33,915 nt of DNA from positions 1-33,915 of the forward strand of contig DEBM01000044.1 of NCBI GenBank assembly GCA_002348545.1. Reading direction: 5' to 3'. The position numbers and the translations under genes are program-made. Shown here piece after piece: positions 7,626 through 16,594 of this stretch. This DNA is from Balneolaceae bacterium UBA2956 (GTDB taxonomy: Bacteria > Bacteroidota > Rhodothermia > Balneolales > Balneolaceae). The notes under the pieces were generated by a model. It saw nothing but the letters and a program-made list of their open reading frames with translations. It ran no database searches and was not told the origin of the DNA. Position 1 is the stretch's first letter, and the number at the start of each line of letters is the position of its first letter.

Positions 7626-8558
7626 TTAATAACCTTTTTTGCGATCTATAAGAAATTGTGCGGGCATGCCGGAAGAAATTCTATGATAATTGTCCACAAT
7701 CAAAGATGCGGCATCGCTCACCCTAGTTTGAGCAGCAATATGTGGGCTAATCATTATTTCCTTTCGAGACCAAAAATGATGATCATGATTGAGAGGTTCC
7801 TCATTGAATACATCTAAGTATGCTCCCTGTAATTGCTGGGTGTCTAGGGCGTATATCAGGTCTTCATCGACTAGTTGAGCTCCTCGTCCTGCATTAATAA
7901 TAAAACTGGGCTTAGGCATACTTTTGAAAAGCTCAAGATCCAACAGACCTTTAGTTTCTATTGTAGATGGTAGTAAGCAAACCACTACATTACACTGCCG
8001 AGTAAAAGTATAAAGTTCCTCTTGTTCATAACAGTTCACATTTGGTAGGTCTTTTTTAGAGCGGGACCAACCTAGTATGGTGTAACCTTGCTTTGCTAAA
8101 GATACACTCACATGCTGCCCTATATTACCCAATCCCATGATTCCAACCTTGAGTGCCTTTCGGCGCACCGTATCCTTGCATTCCCAGTATCCTTCCAATT
8201 GGTTAGCTCGATAAAATAAGCCATTGTGTCTTATATCCATTAGAGCCCATTCAATATATTCGAGCATATCGGTGGCCAGAGAGTCCAGACTCATACGTGC
8301 AATTGGGATATGCGAAGGAATGCTACAATCTTCGAGCAGTTTAGAAACACCAGCTCCATAGGATTGGATAAGCTGAAGGTTTGGATACGAAGTTAACGTA
8401 TGTTCAGGTATATTCCAGCATACGCTCATTCTTACTGCCTGTTTTGAGGTAATCCGAGGCCATATATCCACCTGAATGTTTGAGTCAAGACCTTGGATAT
8501 GTTCTTTAAGTTCAAGAAAGTTTTTATTTGTAGAAATTAGTACTATTGCCATACTCAA
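7626..8558 (-). CDS. D-2-hydroxyacid dehydrogenase, glyoxylate/hydroxypyruvate reductase A type
   Basis: A 310-residue NAD(P)H-dependent reductase of 2-oxoacids, most like GhrA. The Rossmann motif is GLGNIG (residues 142-147), followed by a basic-looking WSRSKK after beta-2 that favours NADPH. The catalytic triad of the family is present: R225 in NAGRGAQLVD, E254 in FNEEPL and H273 in SPHIAA. The N-terminal substrate loop has QSYGAGV. The likely substrates are glyoxylate and hydroxypyruvate, but this family is hard to assign from sequence. It is convergent with crcB (16 bp between stops) and divergent from dnaE over 88 bp. Confidence 0.9.
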   Translation of the reverse strand: MSMAIVLISTNKNFLELKEHIQGLDSNIQVDIWPRITSKQAVRMSVCWNIPEHTLTSYPNLQLIQSYGAGVSKLLEDCSIPSHIPIARMSLDSLATDMLEYIEWALMDIRHNGLFYRANQLEGYWECKDTVRRKALKVGIMGLGNIGQHVSVSLAKQGYTILGWSRSKKDLPNVNCYEQEELYTFTRQCNVVVCLLPSTIETKGLLDLELFKSMPKPSFIINAGRGAQLVDEDLIYALDTQQLQGAYLDVFNEEPLNHDHHFWSRKEIMISPHIAAQTRVSDAASLIVDNYHRISSGMPAQFLIDRKKGY

Positions 8559-8581
8559 ATATAGGGTTTGCTATGTTAAAT

Positions 8582-8609
8582 TTGTGGAAAACTTGTGTAC
8601 ATAGTCTTG
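8582..8609 (+). promoter_or_regulatory. Candidate Bacteroidota-type promoter for dnaE
   Basis: TTG at 8582-8584 and TAGTCTTG at 8602-8609 (7 of 8 to TAnnTTTG) are separated by 17 bp, a spacing accepted for sigma-ABfr-type promoters. They lie about 38 bp before the dnaE ATG, and the leader has no Shine-Dalgarno sequence. This is pattern matching only. Confidence 0.3.
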
Positions 8610-8646
8610 GTGGGTTACCCTATATTACTAAGATAAACACCTTTCT

Positions 8647-11600
8647 ATGTATCTAATATTTGACACTGAAACCACCGGTTTACCCCGAGATTATGGTGCA
8701 CCAATTACGCAGTTGGATAATTGGCCAAGGCTAGTTCAACTAGCTTGGCAGTTGCATGATCATACGGGAGCACTACAGTCGAGTGGAAACTATATCATCC
8801 GCCCGGAAGGTTTCACCATACCATTTAATTCTGAACAAATTCATGGTATTTCTACAGAAAGAGCCTTAAGAGAAGGAATCGATCTCAAAGAAGTACTAAA
8901 GATTTTTAGAAAAGATATTGAACGAGCCCATTTTTTGGTTGGGCATAATGTGTCTTTCGATGAACATATAATGGGTGCAGAATATTTGCGAAATAAAATT
9001 CCATCGGCCATAATGGACAAGGCCAAAATAGATACAAAGGATGAGGGAACACAATTTTGTGCCATTCCTGGACCAAGAGGTTATAAGTGGCCTTCCCTTG
9101 GAGAACTTCATCATGCTTTGTTCAACAAGGGGTTTGACGATGCCCACGATGCCGCTGCCGATGTAGAGGCTACTGCCCGTTGTTTTCTAGAGTTATTGCT
9201 ACTTGGTGAAGTGAAGTTTAGCTTCCCAATAGACGTCAAACTGTATGAATCCCCTCAGAGTTACATAAAAAGAGAACACTACATCGATCTAGTATCTCCA
9301 GATCGGTTAAAAACGTCCAAAATTACCAAAAAGCAGTCGGAGCGCTCGGCAGCATCACAGGACAAATCGGCCAGAGCGAAAACTGATGGCGATTCAATAG
9401 CAGAACAGGACAGCTCTCTATCCTTCGATGAACAAAAAGAAATCGCCAAAAAAAAACTTGAAAAGTGGACCCAGAGAAAGTCTCTCAGTTTCTCTCACTT
9501 GCATACTCATTCTAAATACTCCGTATTACGATCCACAGCAGGGGTTAAGAATTTGATTACGAAGGCAGCGCAGTGGAAAATGCCTGCGGTGGGTCTAACC
9601 GACCTAGGTAATATGTTCGGTGCTTTTGCGTTTGTTGCGGAAGCGCATAAACAGGGGGTCAAGCCCATAGTGGGGTGTGAACTTTATATGGTTGAAAATC
9701 ACTCGAAGAAAAAATTTACCCGCGAACATCGTGATTTACGTTGGCAAATACCCTTACTAGCAAAGAGTCAGCAGGGCTTCAAAAATTTATCAAAAATCTG
9801 TTCTCTTGGATACACCCAAGGATATTATTATAAATACCCAAGGGTAGATAAACAGATTATAGCTGAGCATTCTAAAAATATTATTGCGTTAAGTGGTGGA
9901 ACCAACGGTATTCTAGGGGATCTTATCCTAAATAAAGGAATAGAAGCTGCAGAAGTAGAAATTAGCTGGTGGATTGATTGTTTTGGAGATGACTTCTACT
10001 TAGAGCTAATTGATCACGGGTTACCAGAAGAGCAGCGGGTAAATGAAGTATTTCGTGATTTCTCTAAAAAGTATGGCGTTTCTTTGGTTGCTTCTAATAA
10101 TTGCTTTTACATGGAAAAAGCAGATGCAGATGCCCATGATGCCCTGATTTGTATTGGTGATGGTACTCTTAAAAGTACACCGATTGGTAAAGGTCGGGAT
10201 TTTAGATATGGATTTCCTAATCATGAGTTCTATTTCAAGTCTGAGGAGGAAATGATAGATTTATTCTCTGAGACACCAGAGGCTGTCTATGGAACCAATG
10301 AGATTGTTCAAAAGATAGAACCCATAGTGTTAGAGCGTGACGTTATTCTACCCAAATTCGATATTCCATCAGCCTTTGAGGATGAAGACGATTATCTACG
10401 CCATCTTACCTTAGAGGGAGCCGCCCAGAAATATGGTGAAATAAGCTCTAAACTCAAAGACCGTATTAATTTGGAACTTGGAATTATAAAAAATATGGGT
10501 TTTCCTGGCTATTTTCTGATTGTTCAGGACTTCATCGCAGCTGCAAAAAAAATGGGCGTGTATGTGGGGCCAGGAAGGGGATCCGCTGCAGGTTCGGTGG
10601 TAGCTTATGTAACAGGGATCACGAATATAGATCCCTTTAAATATGATTTACTTTTTGAACGATTCTTAAACCCGGAGCGGGTTAGTATGCCCGATATTGA
10701 TATTGACTTCGATGACGAAGGGCGTCAAAAAGTTATTGAGTATGTGGTGGATAAATACGGCGCGGATCAAGTTGCACATATTATCACTTTTGGTTCAATG
10801 GCTGCACGTTCTTCGGTTAGGGATGTAGCTAGAGTGCTAGATTTACCTCTTAGCGATGCTGATAGGATCGCTAAACTAATCCCAGAACGTCCTGGAACCT
10901 CTCTGGACGATGCATTCTCGGAGGTAAAAGAATTGCGGGAAATTCGAGATAGTGAAGGCTTGGAAGCAGAAACACTGCGAATGGCGCAAATTTTAGAAGG
11001 GTCGGTTAGAAACACCGGTCTACATGCAGCAGGTATTATTATTGCCCCTGATCAATTAACCGAATTTATTCCTGTTAGTACAGCTAAAGATGCTGATTTG
11101 CAGGTGACGCAGTTCGATGGGGGTGTTATCGAGTCTGCGGGGATGTTGAAGATGGACTTTTTAGGGCTAAAAACATTGTCCATCTTAAAAACAGCCATTC
11201 AGTTTGTGCTAGAGAATCATCAAAAGAGCTATACTCTTGACGAGATCCCATTAGATGATGCAAAGACTTTTGAGCTTTACCAAAAAGGAGGGACTCTAGG
11301 TACTTTTCAGTTCGAGAGTGAGGGAATGAGAAAGTACATGAAAGACCTTAAGCCTACTACCATAGACGATCTTATCGCTATGAATGCCTTATATCGACCG
11401 GGACCCATGCAATTTATCCCTAATTATATTGATCGAAAGCATGGGCGTGAAGAGGTTGAATATGACCATGAAGATTTAGTCCCTCTACTAAGGCCCACTT
11501 TTGGTATCATGATTTATCAGGAACAGATCATGAAAGTAGCTCAACAAATGGGAGGATATAGCTTAAGTGAAGCCGATGTTTTACGAAGAATAATGGGTAA

Positions 11601-12954
11601 GAAAAAGGCTGATTTACTTCCACCAGAAGAGGAGAAATTTGTCCGGCAATCTGTAGAGCGAGGATACGAGGAGAAAGTAGCTAAAAATGTATTTGCAAAA
11701 ATGGCCATGTTTGCTGGTTATGGATTCAACAAGTCCCATTCGGCGGCCTATTCAGTTGTGGCGTATCATACAATGTATTTTAAAGCTAATTATACTTCAG
11801 AGTATATGGCGGCGGTACTAAGTCACAACATGAGTGATATAAAAAAAATCGCTTCTTTTATTGAAGAATGTAAACAACTTGGTATACCGGTAGATCCACC
11901 AAATATAAATTCCTCAAGGGGTAGGTTTGTGGCTAAAGAGGGTAGGGTGAAATATGGAATGTCTGCTATAAAAGGTGTTGGAGAAAATGCCATTCAACAC
12001 ATCATAGAACAGCGAACTACCGAAGGTAATTTTAAATCAATATTTGAGTTTGCCTCTCGGGTAGATGTACGCATATGTAACCGTCGTACTCTTGAAAGTC
12101 TTATTCAGGCAGGTGCTTTTGATAATCTTTGTGATAATAGAGCACAACTCCTACAAGGTGTAGACGATATTTTATCTTATGCCAATAGAATGCATGAAGA
12201 AAAAAGATTGAATCAGGCTAATTTATTTGGTGGTGCTGGTACAAATACTGCATTAGAAGAGCCAAAGCTTCCAACCATTCCATATTGGACTTCTATGGAG
12301 CAGCTAAATAGAGAACGTGAACTTATTGGCTTTTATTTGAGTGGGCACCCTCTAGAACGCTACAAAGAGGATATCCATCTTTTTTCCACACATTCACTAT
12401 TATCAAACAGCATAGATCAACTCAATCACGATTCAGAGTTAAACATTATTGGAATCGTAACCTCAAAACGAGTCATCACTGATAAAAAGGGACGACCAAT
12501 CGCTTTTTTAATGGTCGAAGATCTACATTCTTCCATGGAAATGGCGGTCTTTAGCCAACAATTTGATCAATATGCGGCTCTCCTTGAAGTGGATAATATA
12601 CTTTGGATTAAAGGGCGTTATAGCAAACGCGATCGCGGTAATTCCATGATTGTACAAGCGGTGGAAAGGGTGGAAAACCTACGAGAAAAGCATCAAGCTA
12701 AATTGCGTCTATCTATTCGATTGCACACCCATAATCTGCAAAGTACTTCTATTGACCGTTTGGCTGAATTATTTAGTTTACATCAAGGTCTTACTTATGT
12801 AAAAGCTCAAATTGAGAGTGAACAGATGAAACGGCCAATTGCCATGAACATTCGCAAATATGTGGTTGACCCATCACCTACACTAATGTACGAATTACGT
12901 ACATTACTAGGGAAAGAAAATGTGAAATTAGCTCTTCAAAATGGGACTAGATAG
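8647..12954 (+). CDS. dnaE: DNA polymerase III alpha subunit with fused N-terminal 3'-5' exonuclease
   Basis: The replicative polymerase, 1435 residues, longer than the usual 1150-1180. Residues 1-190 are a DnaQ-like DEDDh exonuclease: FDTETTG (D6, E8), HNVSFD (D105) and HDAAADVEA (H167, D172), all catalytic residues present. A charged, low-complexity linker follows (about 205-278). The PHP domain starts at SHLHTHSKYS (H284, H286, H288), but the TDH motif reads TDLGN (L320) and the later NDxHY-like motif reads NNCFY, so its metal site is incomplete. The polymerase centre is MPDIDIDFD (D683, D685) with the third Asp in MDFLGLKTL (D837). QANLF (1190-1194) is a clamp-binding motif, and an OB fold and C-terminal tau-binding-like region follow. 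Proofreading in cis is inferred. The gene is divergent from the reductase, with trxA next. Confidence 0.96.
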   Translation: MYLIFDTETTGLPRDYGAPITQLDNWPRLVQLAWQLHDHTGALQSSGNYIIRPEGFTIPFNSEQIHGISTERALREGIDLKEVLKIFRKDIERAHFLVGHNVSFDEHIMGAEYLRNKIPSAIMDKAKIDTKDEGTQFCAIPGPRGYKWPSLGELHHALFNKGFDDAHDAAADVEATARCFLELLLLGEVKFSFPIDVKLYESPQSYIKREHYIDLVSPDRLKTSKITKKQSERSAASQDKSARAKTDGDSIAEQDSSLSFDEQKEIAKKKLEKWTQRKSLSFSHLHTHSKYSVLRSTAGVKNLITKAAQWKMPAVGLTDLGNMFGAFAFVAEAHKQGVKPIVGCELYMVENHSKKKFTREHRDLRWQIPLLAKSQQGFKNLSKICSLGYTQGYYYKYPRVDKQIIAEHSKNIIALSGGTNGILGDLILNKGIEAAEVEISWWIDCFGDDFYLELIDHGLPEEQRVNEVFRDFSKKYGVSLVASNNCFYMEKADADAHDALICIGDGTLKSTPIGKGRDFRYGFPNHEFYFKSEEEMIDLFSETPEAVYGTNEIVQKIEPIVLERDVILPKFDIPSAFEDEDDYLRHLTLEGAAQKYGEISSKLKDRINLELGIIKNMGFPGYFLIVQDFIAAAKKMGVYVGPGRGSAAGSVVAYVTGITNIDPFKYDLLFERFLNPERVSMPDIDIDFDDEGRQKVIEYVVDKYGADQVAHIITFGSMAARSSVRDVARVLDLPLSDADRIAKLIPERPGTSLDDAFSEVKELREIRDSEGLEAETLRMAQILEGSVRNTGLHAAGIIIAPDQLTEFIPVSTAKDADLQVTQFDGGVIESAGMLKMDFLGLKTLSILKTAIQFVLENHQKSYTLDEIPLDDAKTFELYQKGGTLGTFQFESEGMRKYMKDLKPTTIDDLIAMNALYRPGPMQFIPNYIDRKHGREEVEYDHEDLVPLLRPTFGIMIYQEQIMKVAQQMGGYSLSEADVLRRIMGKKKADLLPPEEEKFVRQSVERGYEEKVAKNVFAKMAMFAGYGFNKSHSAAYSVVAYHTMYFKANYTSEYMAAVLSHNMSDIKKIASFIEECKQLGIPVDPPNINSSRGRFVAKEGRVKYGMSAIKGVGENAIQHIIEQRTTEGNFKSIFEFASRVDVRICNRRTLESLIQAGAFDNLCDNRAQLLQGVDDILSYANRMHEEKRLNQANLFGGAGTNTALEEPKLPTIPYWTSMEQLNRERELIGFYLSGHPLERYKEDIHLFSTHSLLSNSIDQLNHDSELNIIGIVTSKRVITDKKGRPIAFLMVEDLHSSMEMAVFSQQFDQYAALLEVDNILWIKGRYSKRDRGNSMIVQAVERVENLREKHQAKLRLSIRLHTHNLQSTSIDRLAELFSLHQGLTYVKAQIESEQMKRPIAMNIRKYVVDPSPTLMYELRTLLGKENVKLALQNGTR

Positions 12955-13002
12955 TGTTAATTTCAAACTTTATCCTATAGAGAATTTTAAAAGTAAAGGA
13001 AA

Positions 13003-13015
13003 CGAATTTTATTCG
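13003..13015 (+). other. Small hairpin CGAAT-TTT-ATTCG after dnaE
   Basis: A perfect 5-bp stem with a 3-nt loop, about 50 bp after the dnaE stop and followed by a weak T-rich stretch (CTTTATGTATTGG). It could weakly terminate dnaE transcripts or be chance. Confidence 0.2.
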
Positions 13016-13079
13016 CTTTATGTATTGGTTTTCTGTAGAATTTAGTATGTAACAATATCAAAAAAAGACCATCATAATA

Positions 13080-13403
13080 ATGTCAAAAACAGTAGAGATA
13101 ACTGACGCAAACTTTGATCAAGAAGTACTCCAATCTGATATACCTGTGCTCATCGATTTTTGGGCAGAGTGGTGCGGTCCTTGTAGGATGATTGGTCCCG
13201 TTGTTGACGAAATGGCTGGAGAGTACGAAGGCAAGGCTAAAATTGGAAAAGTAAATGTTGATGTAAACCCTGAGGTTTCCGTTAAGTACGGTATTCGAAG
13301 TATTCCAGCATTGCTTATATTTAAAAATGGTGAGGTAGTTGACCAAATAGTTGGTGCTGTACCTAAAACTCATCTAATTAATCAATTAGAAACTTATCTT
13401 TAA
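13080..13403 (+). CDS. trxA: Thioredoxin
   Basis: A classical 107-residue cytoplasmic thioredoxin, a disulfide reductant for ribonucleotide reductase, methionine sulfoxide reductase and others. The active site is WCGPC (W31-C35). The conserved Asp of the buried position is D26, the cis-proline loop is SIPALLIF, and the C-terminal GAVPK follows. The length and all core residues are standard. It has no signal peptide. The gene stands alone between dnaE (125 bp gap) and the convergent RsbW-like gene. The leader is A-rich without a Shine-Dalgarno sequence. Confidence 0.96.
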   Translation: MSKTVEITDANFDQEVLQSDIPVLIDFWAEWCGPCRMIGPVVDEMAGEYEGKAKIGKVNVDVNPEVSVKYGIRSIPALLIFKNGEVVDQIVGAVPKTHLINQLETYL

Positions 13404-13465
13404 AGATTAGTTTATCTGTAATTTGCAAACTTGAGTAATTGTATATCTTGGCATCGCGCTACATT

Positions 13466-13882
13466 TTACTCAATTGAAAGGTACACTCTTAGGCACTTTA
13501 GTTTGTCATCCCACTCAATTGATGAAGAGTAATGTTGCATTAGGAACCAGCCTCTGCCATGATCTTTGAGCATTGCTTTTTTTTCTAGTGGGTTTACTAG
13601 CTTATCAGGATTAAAGCCAGGACCCTCATCATAGATCTCTGCTATTATACATTCAGTTGATAAAGTAATATCAAGTTTTACCTTTTTGTTTGAATTAAAT
13701 TCATTACCGTGTTCTATTGCATTGTTAACGGCTTCACTGAGTACAAGCATAATCTCATACTGCTTATCCTCACTTAATTCTTTATAGCCTTCAATGGAAT
13801 TTAAACACTCGTCTAGTTTTTCTAATTCTGTAAAGATAGACTGAAAAATAAAGGTCTGTTTAATCGACTTTTTATCCGTCAT
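13466..13882 (-). CDS. Serine/threonine-protein kinase RsbW-like / anti-sigma HATPase
   Basis: A 138-residue single-domain GHKL ATPase of the RsbW/SpoIIAB (HATPase_c_2) type. The N box is LSEAVNNAIEHGN (E50, N53, N54), the G1 box is DEGPGF (D85, G87, G89), and the G2 box is DHGRGWFLM (G109-G111). Such proteins bind a sigma factor and are released when an anti-anti-sigma STAS protein competes, which they inactivate by phosphorylation. No sigma factor, STAS protein or PP2C phosphatase gene is next to it, so it is an orphan here and its partner is unknown. A long palindrome abuts its start codon. Confidence 0.85.
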   Translation of the reverse strand: MTDKKSIKQTFIFQSIFTELEKLDECLNSIEGYKELSEDKQYEIMLVLSEAVNNAIEHGNEFNSNKKVKLDITLSTECIIAEIYDEGPGFNPDKLVNPLEKKAMLKDHGRGWFLMQHYSSSIEWDDKLKCLRVYLSIE

Positions 13883-13897
13883 TTAATATTATATTAA
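13883..13897. promoter_or_regulatory. 15-bp perfect palindrome abutting the RsbW-like start codon
   Basis: TTAATAT-T-ATATTAA is a 7+1+7 dyad touching the minus-strand ATG (13880-13882). It could be an operator or an mRNA hairpin hiding the start. The AT-only composition raises the chance of coincidence. Confidence 0.3.
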
Positions 13898-13910
13898 TAA
13901 ATACTGAGTG

Positions 13911-14559
13911 TATACCCAATTATCTTTTGTTTCTATATATTAAGATATTACAAATAGATAAGAGATTTAGTTCTGTTTTTGCATTCTCCATGAAATAACC
14001 TCTTAACCAAAAGAATGCTAAAATGAACGCAACCGTATTAGTACTCAATCAAGATTATCAACCATTGAGCATCTGTTCAGTGCAACGATCCATGAAGCTT
14101 CTGTTTTTGGAAAAGGCAGAGCTACTCCACGATGATCCTGAAAAAGAGTTAATTACTCCTAGAACTTCATATCAATATCCTTCAGTTATACGCCTACGTA
14201 ACTATATACGAATTCCTTATACGAAAGTGGTTCTTTCTAGAAGAAACATTATGCGCAGGGATAAGTTTAGTTGTCAATACTGCGCAAAAAAATCTGAGCT
14301 TACAATAGATCATGTTTTGCCAAAAAGTAGGGGAGGTAAGGACCAGTGGGAAAACCTGGTAACCGCTTGTGAAAAATGCAATGTGAAAAAGGGTAATAAA
14401 ACTCCAAAAGAAGCTCAAATGCCACTAAGGAGAAAGCCATACCGTCCTATTCCCATTACATTTTTCCGAGAGTATAATGGAAATGTACAAGACCCTTGGA
14501 AGCCCTATCTGTATATGACTTAAAATTGAAAGAAGAAACTGTAAGGAAGATTGGGTATA
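13911..14559. repeat. 10-bp inverted repeats flanking the HNH gene
   Basis: TATACCCAAT at 13911-13920 is the exact reverse complement of ATTGGGTATA at 14550-14559. The pair brackets the HNH endonuclease gene and its flanks (649 bp in all). No target-site duplication or transposase is visible. It may be coincidence, a pair of regulatory sites or the ends of a small element. Confidence 0.3.
14023..14523 (+). CDS. HNH endonuclease family protein
   Basis: A 166-residue protein with a complete HNH zinc-finger nuclease motif. CQYC (C84, C87) is followed by TIDHVLPKSRGG (D96, H97), the central Asn in WENLV (N111), and CEKCNVKKGN (C116, C119). The N-terminal 80 residues (VLVLNQDYQPLSICS and a basic segment RSRR-like LSRRNIMRRDKF) are as seen in a widespread chromosomal HNH family of unknown role in Bacteroidota and cyanobacteria. 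It could nick or cleave nucleic acid, but the biological target is not known. No restriction methylase or phage genes are nearby. It is flanked by a short inverted repeat pair. Confidence 0.9.
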   Translation: MNATVLVLNQDYQPLSICSVQRSMKLLFLEKAELLHDDPEKELITPRTSYQYPSVIRLRNYIRIPYTKVVLSRRNIMRRDKFSCQYCAKKSELTIDHVLPKSRGGKDQWENLVTACEKCNVKKGNKTPKEAQMPLRRKPYRPIPITFFREYNGNVQDPWKPYLYMT

Positions 14560-14649
14560 TACGCTAAAATGAGTGAGAGTATTTGTATATTATACGCCTT
14601 TATTCAGTCCATTAACTGACTTAATGTAACAAAATACGATACAATTATT

Positions 14650-15786
14650 ATGATTTCTAAAGGACGAGTTTTAGTGGCTATGAGCGGTGGAGTTGATTCC
14701 TCTGTGGCAGCGGTGTTGCTAGCAGAGCAAGGTTATGAAGTAATTGGAATAACCATGAAGACTTGGGATTATCATCGTACTGGAGGTAATACTGGTAAAG
14801 AAACAGGATGTTGTACTGTAGAGAGTATGAATGATGCTAGGCATATTGCAGTAAATCATGGCTTCAAACATTTTATTGTTGATATTCGTGAAGAATTTGG
14901 TGATTGGGTAATAGACCGTTTTGTAGGTGATTATCTAGAGGGGCGAACGCCGAACCCATGTGTATTATGCAACACCCATATTAAATGGGCCGCGCTTCTA
15001 AAAAGAGCCAATAATTTAGGCTGTGATAATATAGCCACAGGACATTATGCGCAAATTAGGAACGAGAAAGGGCGTTTTGTTATTTCTAGAGGATTAGATC
15101 GTTCGAAGGATCAATCATACGCTTTGTGGGGAGTGGCACAAGAACATTTAGCAAGAACTATTTTCCCACTTGGGGGGTACTCAAAAAAAGATATTCGACA
15201 AATTGCCCAAGATTATGGACTACTTAATGTAGCCAACAAGCCAGATTCATACGAAATTTGCTTTGTCCCGGACGACGATTATCGGCGATTTTTAAAAGAC
15301 CGAGTAAAGGGTTTGGAAGGTAAGGTTAAAGGTGGGAATTTCATTGATAAGGATGGAAATGTACTAGGTACGCATGAAGGATATCCATTTTATACTATAG
15401 GACAGCGTAGAGGCCTAAATTTACCAATGGGTAAACCTGTATATGTTACCCATATAAATCCCTACACTAATACTATTACCGTAGGAAAAAAAGAAGATCT
15501 TATTGAGACTACCCTGACTGCAAAAGAGTTAAATTTCATCAAATATGATTCCGTACCAAAGGGTGAAATGGAAATCACCGGTGCTATTCGATATAATGAT
15601 GATGGCGCAATAGGAACCCTTACGCAATTAGGAGAGGATGAAATAAAGGTGCATTTTCCAACCGGAAGAGAGGCGATCACCCCTGGTCAAGCTATTGTTT
15701 GCTATGAAGGTGATGATGTGGTGGCAGGTGGTTGGATAAAAAAGGTAAACATGTCTATGCAACAAGAATTGGATTCACTCGTTTAA
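14650..15786 (+). CDS. mnmA: tRNA-specific 2-thiouridylase
   Basis: This enzyme makes 2-thiouridine at the wobble position U34 of tRNA-Lys, -Glu and -Gln, using ATP to adenylate the base and a persulfide for sulfur. It is 378 residues, standard. The PP-loop is AMSGGVDSSVA (residues 10-20). The nucleophile Cys is in VLCN (C107) and the persulfide Cys is in SYEICFVPD (C204). A long loop after MKTWDY carries a CC pair (C54, C55), a feature of this lineage's variant. The C-terminal beta-barrel has YTIGQRRGL. It is followed after 28 bp by an exported-protein gene on the same strand. Confidence 0.96.
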   Translation: MISKGRVLVAMSGGVDSSVAAVLLAEQGYEVIGITMKTWDYHRTGGNTGKETGCCTVESMNDARHIAVNHGFKHFIVDIREEFGDWVIDRFVGDYLEGRTPNPCVLCNTHIKWAALLKRANNLGCDNIATGHYAQIRNEKGRFVISRGLDRSKDQSYALWGVAQEHLARTIFPLGGYSKKDIRQIAQDYGLLNVANKPDSYEICFVPDDDYRRFLKDRVKGLEGKVKGGNFIDKDGNVLGTHEGYPFYTIGQRRGLNLPMGKPVYVTHINPYTNTITVGKKEDLIETTLTAKELNFIKYDSVPKGEMEITGAIRYNDDGAIGTLTQLGEDEIKVHFPTGREAITPGQAIVCYEGDDVVAGGWIKKVNMSMQQELDSLV

Positions 15787-15814
15787 TCTAAAAATTTATT
15801 CTTATTATTATATC

Positions 15815-16561
15815 ATGATTCGGATATCTAGCTTAATAATATTACTAATTGGATCTGTTTTTAGTGCCGCTATACAGGCTCAATTTAACGGAGTATTAGA
15901 CATTCAATTATACACAAATGCCGATACTAATCTAATCCATATGTATGTTACTCCTGACCGCATACTTTTACAAGGTAACGAACAACAATCAATAATAAGT
16001 GGTAATTACGAGGCAAGAGGTTTACTTATAAGGCAAGATCAGCGAGATTTTGTTTTAATGATGGGTGCAAATCAAGCCCTCCGACTAACCAAATCAGAAA
16101 TTGAGGGATTTTTTACCATGATATCCGCATTATTTGGTATTGATGAGCCAACACCTGAGGAACTCGCTGAGAGTCAGTCTAGTGTTGTAGTAACCGGAAG
16201 AGTGGAGTACATCAATGGCTACCCCTCAAAAGAAATTCTAATTACGAATGCAGATGGAAGTGGCTACGTAACTATTTGGACAACTACAAAATTAGATATA
16301 GATTGGGGATTATTGAAAGAGCCGTGGTTGAATAGCCCAGAGTGGCTGCGAGATACAACTGATCGCCTAACTATTGAATTTCAATCTAAAAGTGTTCCGG
16401 TGCTCATGACTTGGACCTCAAATGAAGAAAGCTTTACATTTTATGAGTTAATTAGGGCACACGAGACTGCTGTTGCTAAACAGATGGTTGAGTTGCCATC
16501 AAACTATCAATTGCTAGGTTTTAGCGATTGGATTATGTTGCAGATGATGCAGCAGTATTAA
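15815..16561 (+). CDS. Exported protein of unknown function, DUF4412-like
   Basis: A 248-residue protein with a clear Sec signal peptide (MIRISSLIILLIGSVFSAAIQAQ, cleavage probably after AQA around residue 22, as the text reads AIQAQ-FNG). The mature part begins FNGVLDIQLYT and has alternating beta-strand patterns, including ILLQGNEQQS, VLMMGANQA and GYPSKEILITNADG. This is the layout of DUF4412-type periplasmic proteins, in which a strand pair holding an unfolded or metal-bound state is followed by a 'restore or check' domain. That family link is by pattern only. No catalytic residues can be named. It lies 28 bp after mnmA and may be co-transcribed. It ends 33 bp before the convergent DUF255 gene. 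Confidence 0.75.
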   Translation: MIRISSLIILLIGSVFSAAIQAQFNGVLDIQLYTNADTNLIHMYVTPDRILLQGNEQQSIISGNYEARGLLIRQDQRDFVLMMGANQALRLTKSEIEGFFTMISALFGIDEPTPEELAESQSSVVVTGRVEYINGYPSKEILITNADGSGYVTIWTTTKLDIDWGLLKEPWLNSPEWLRDTTDRLTIEFQSKSVPVLMTWTSNEESFTFYELIRAHETAVAKQMVELPSNYQLLGFSDWIMLQMMQQY

Positions 16562-16594
16562 ACTATAATTATTGTCTCATCCGCAATCAAAACA

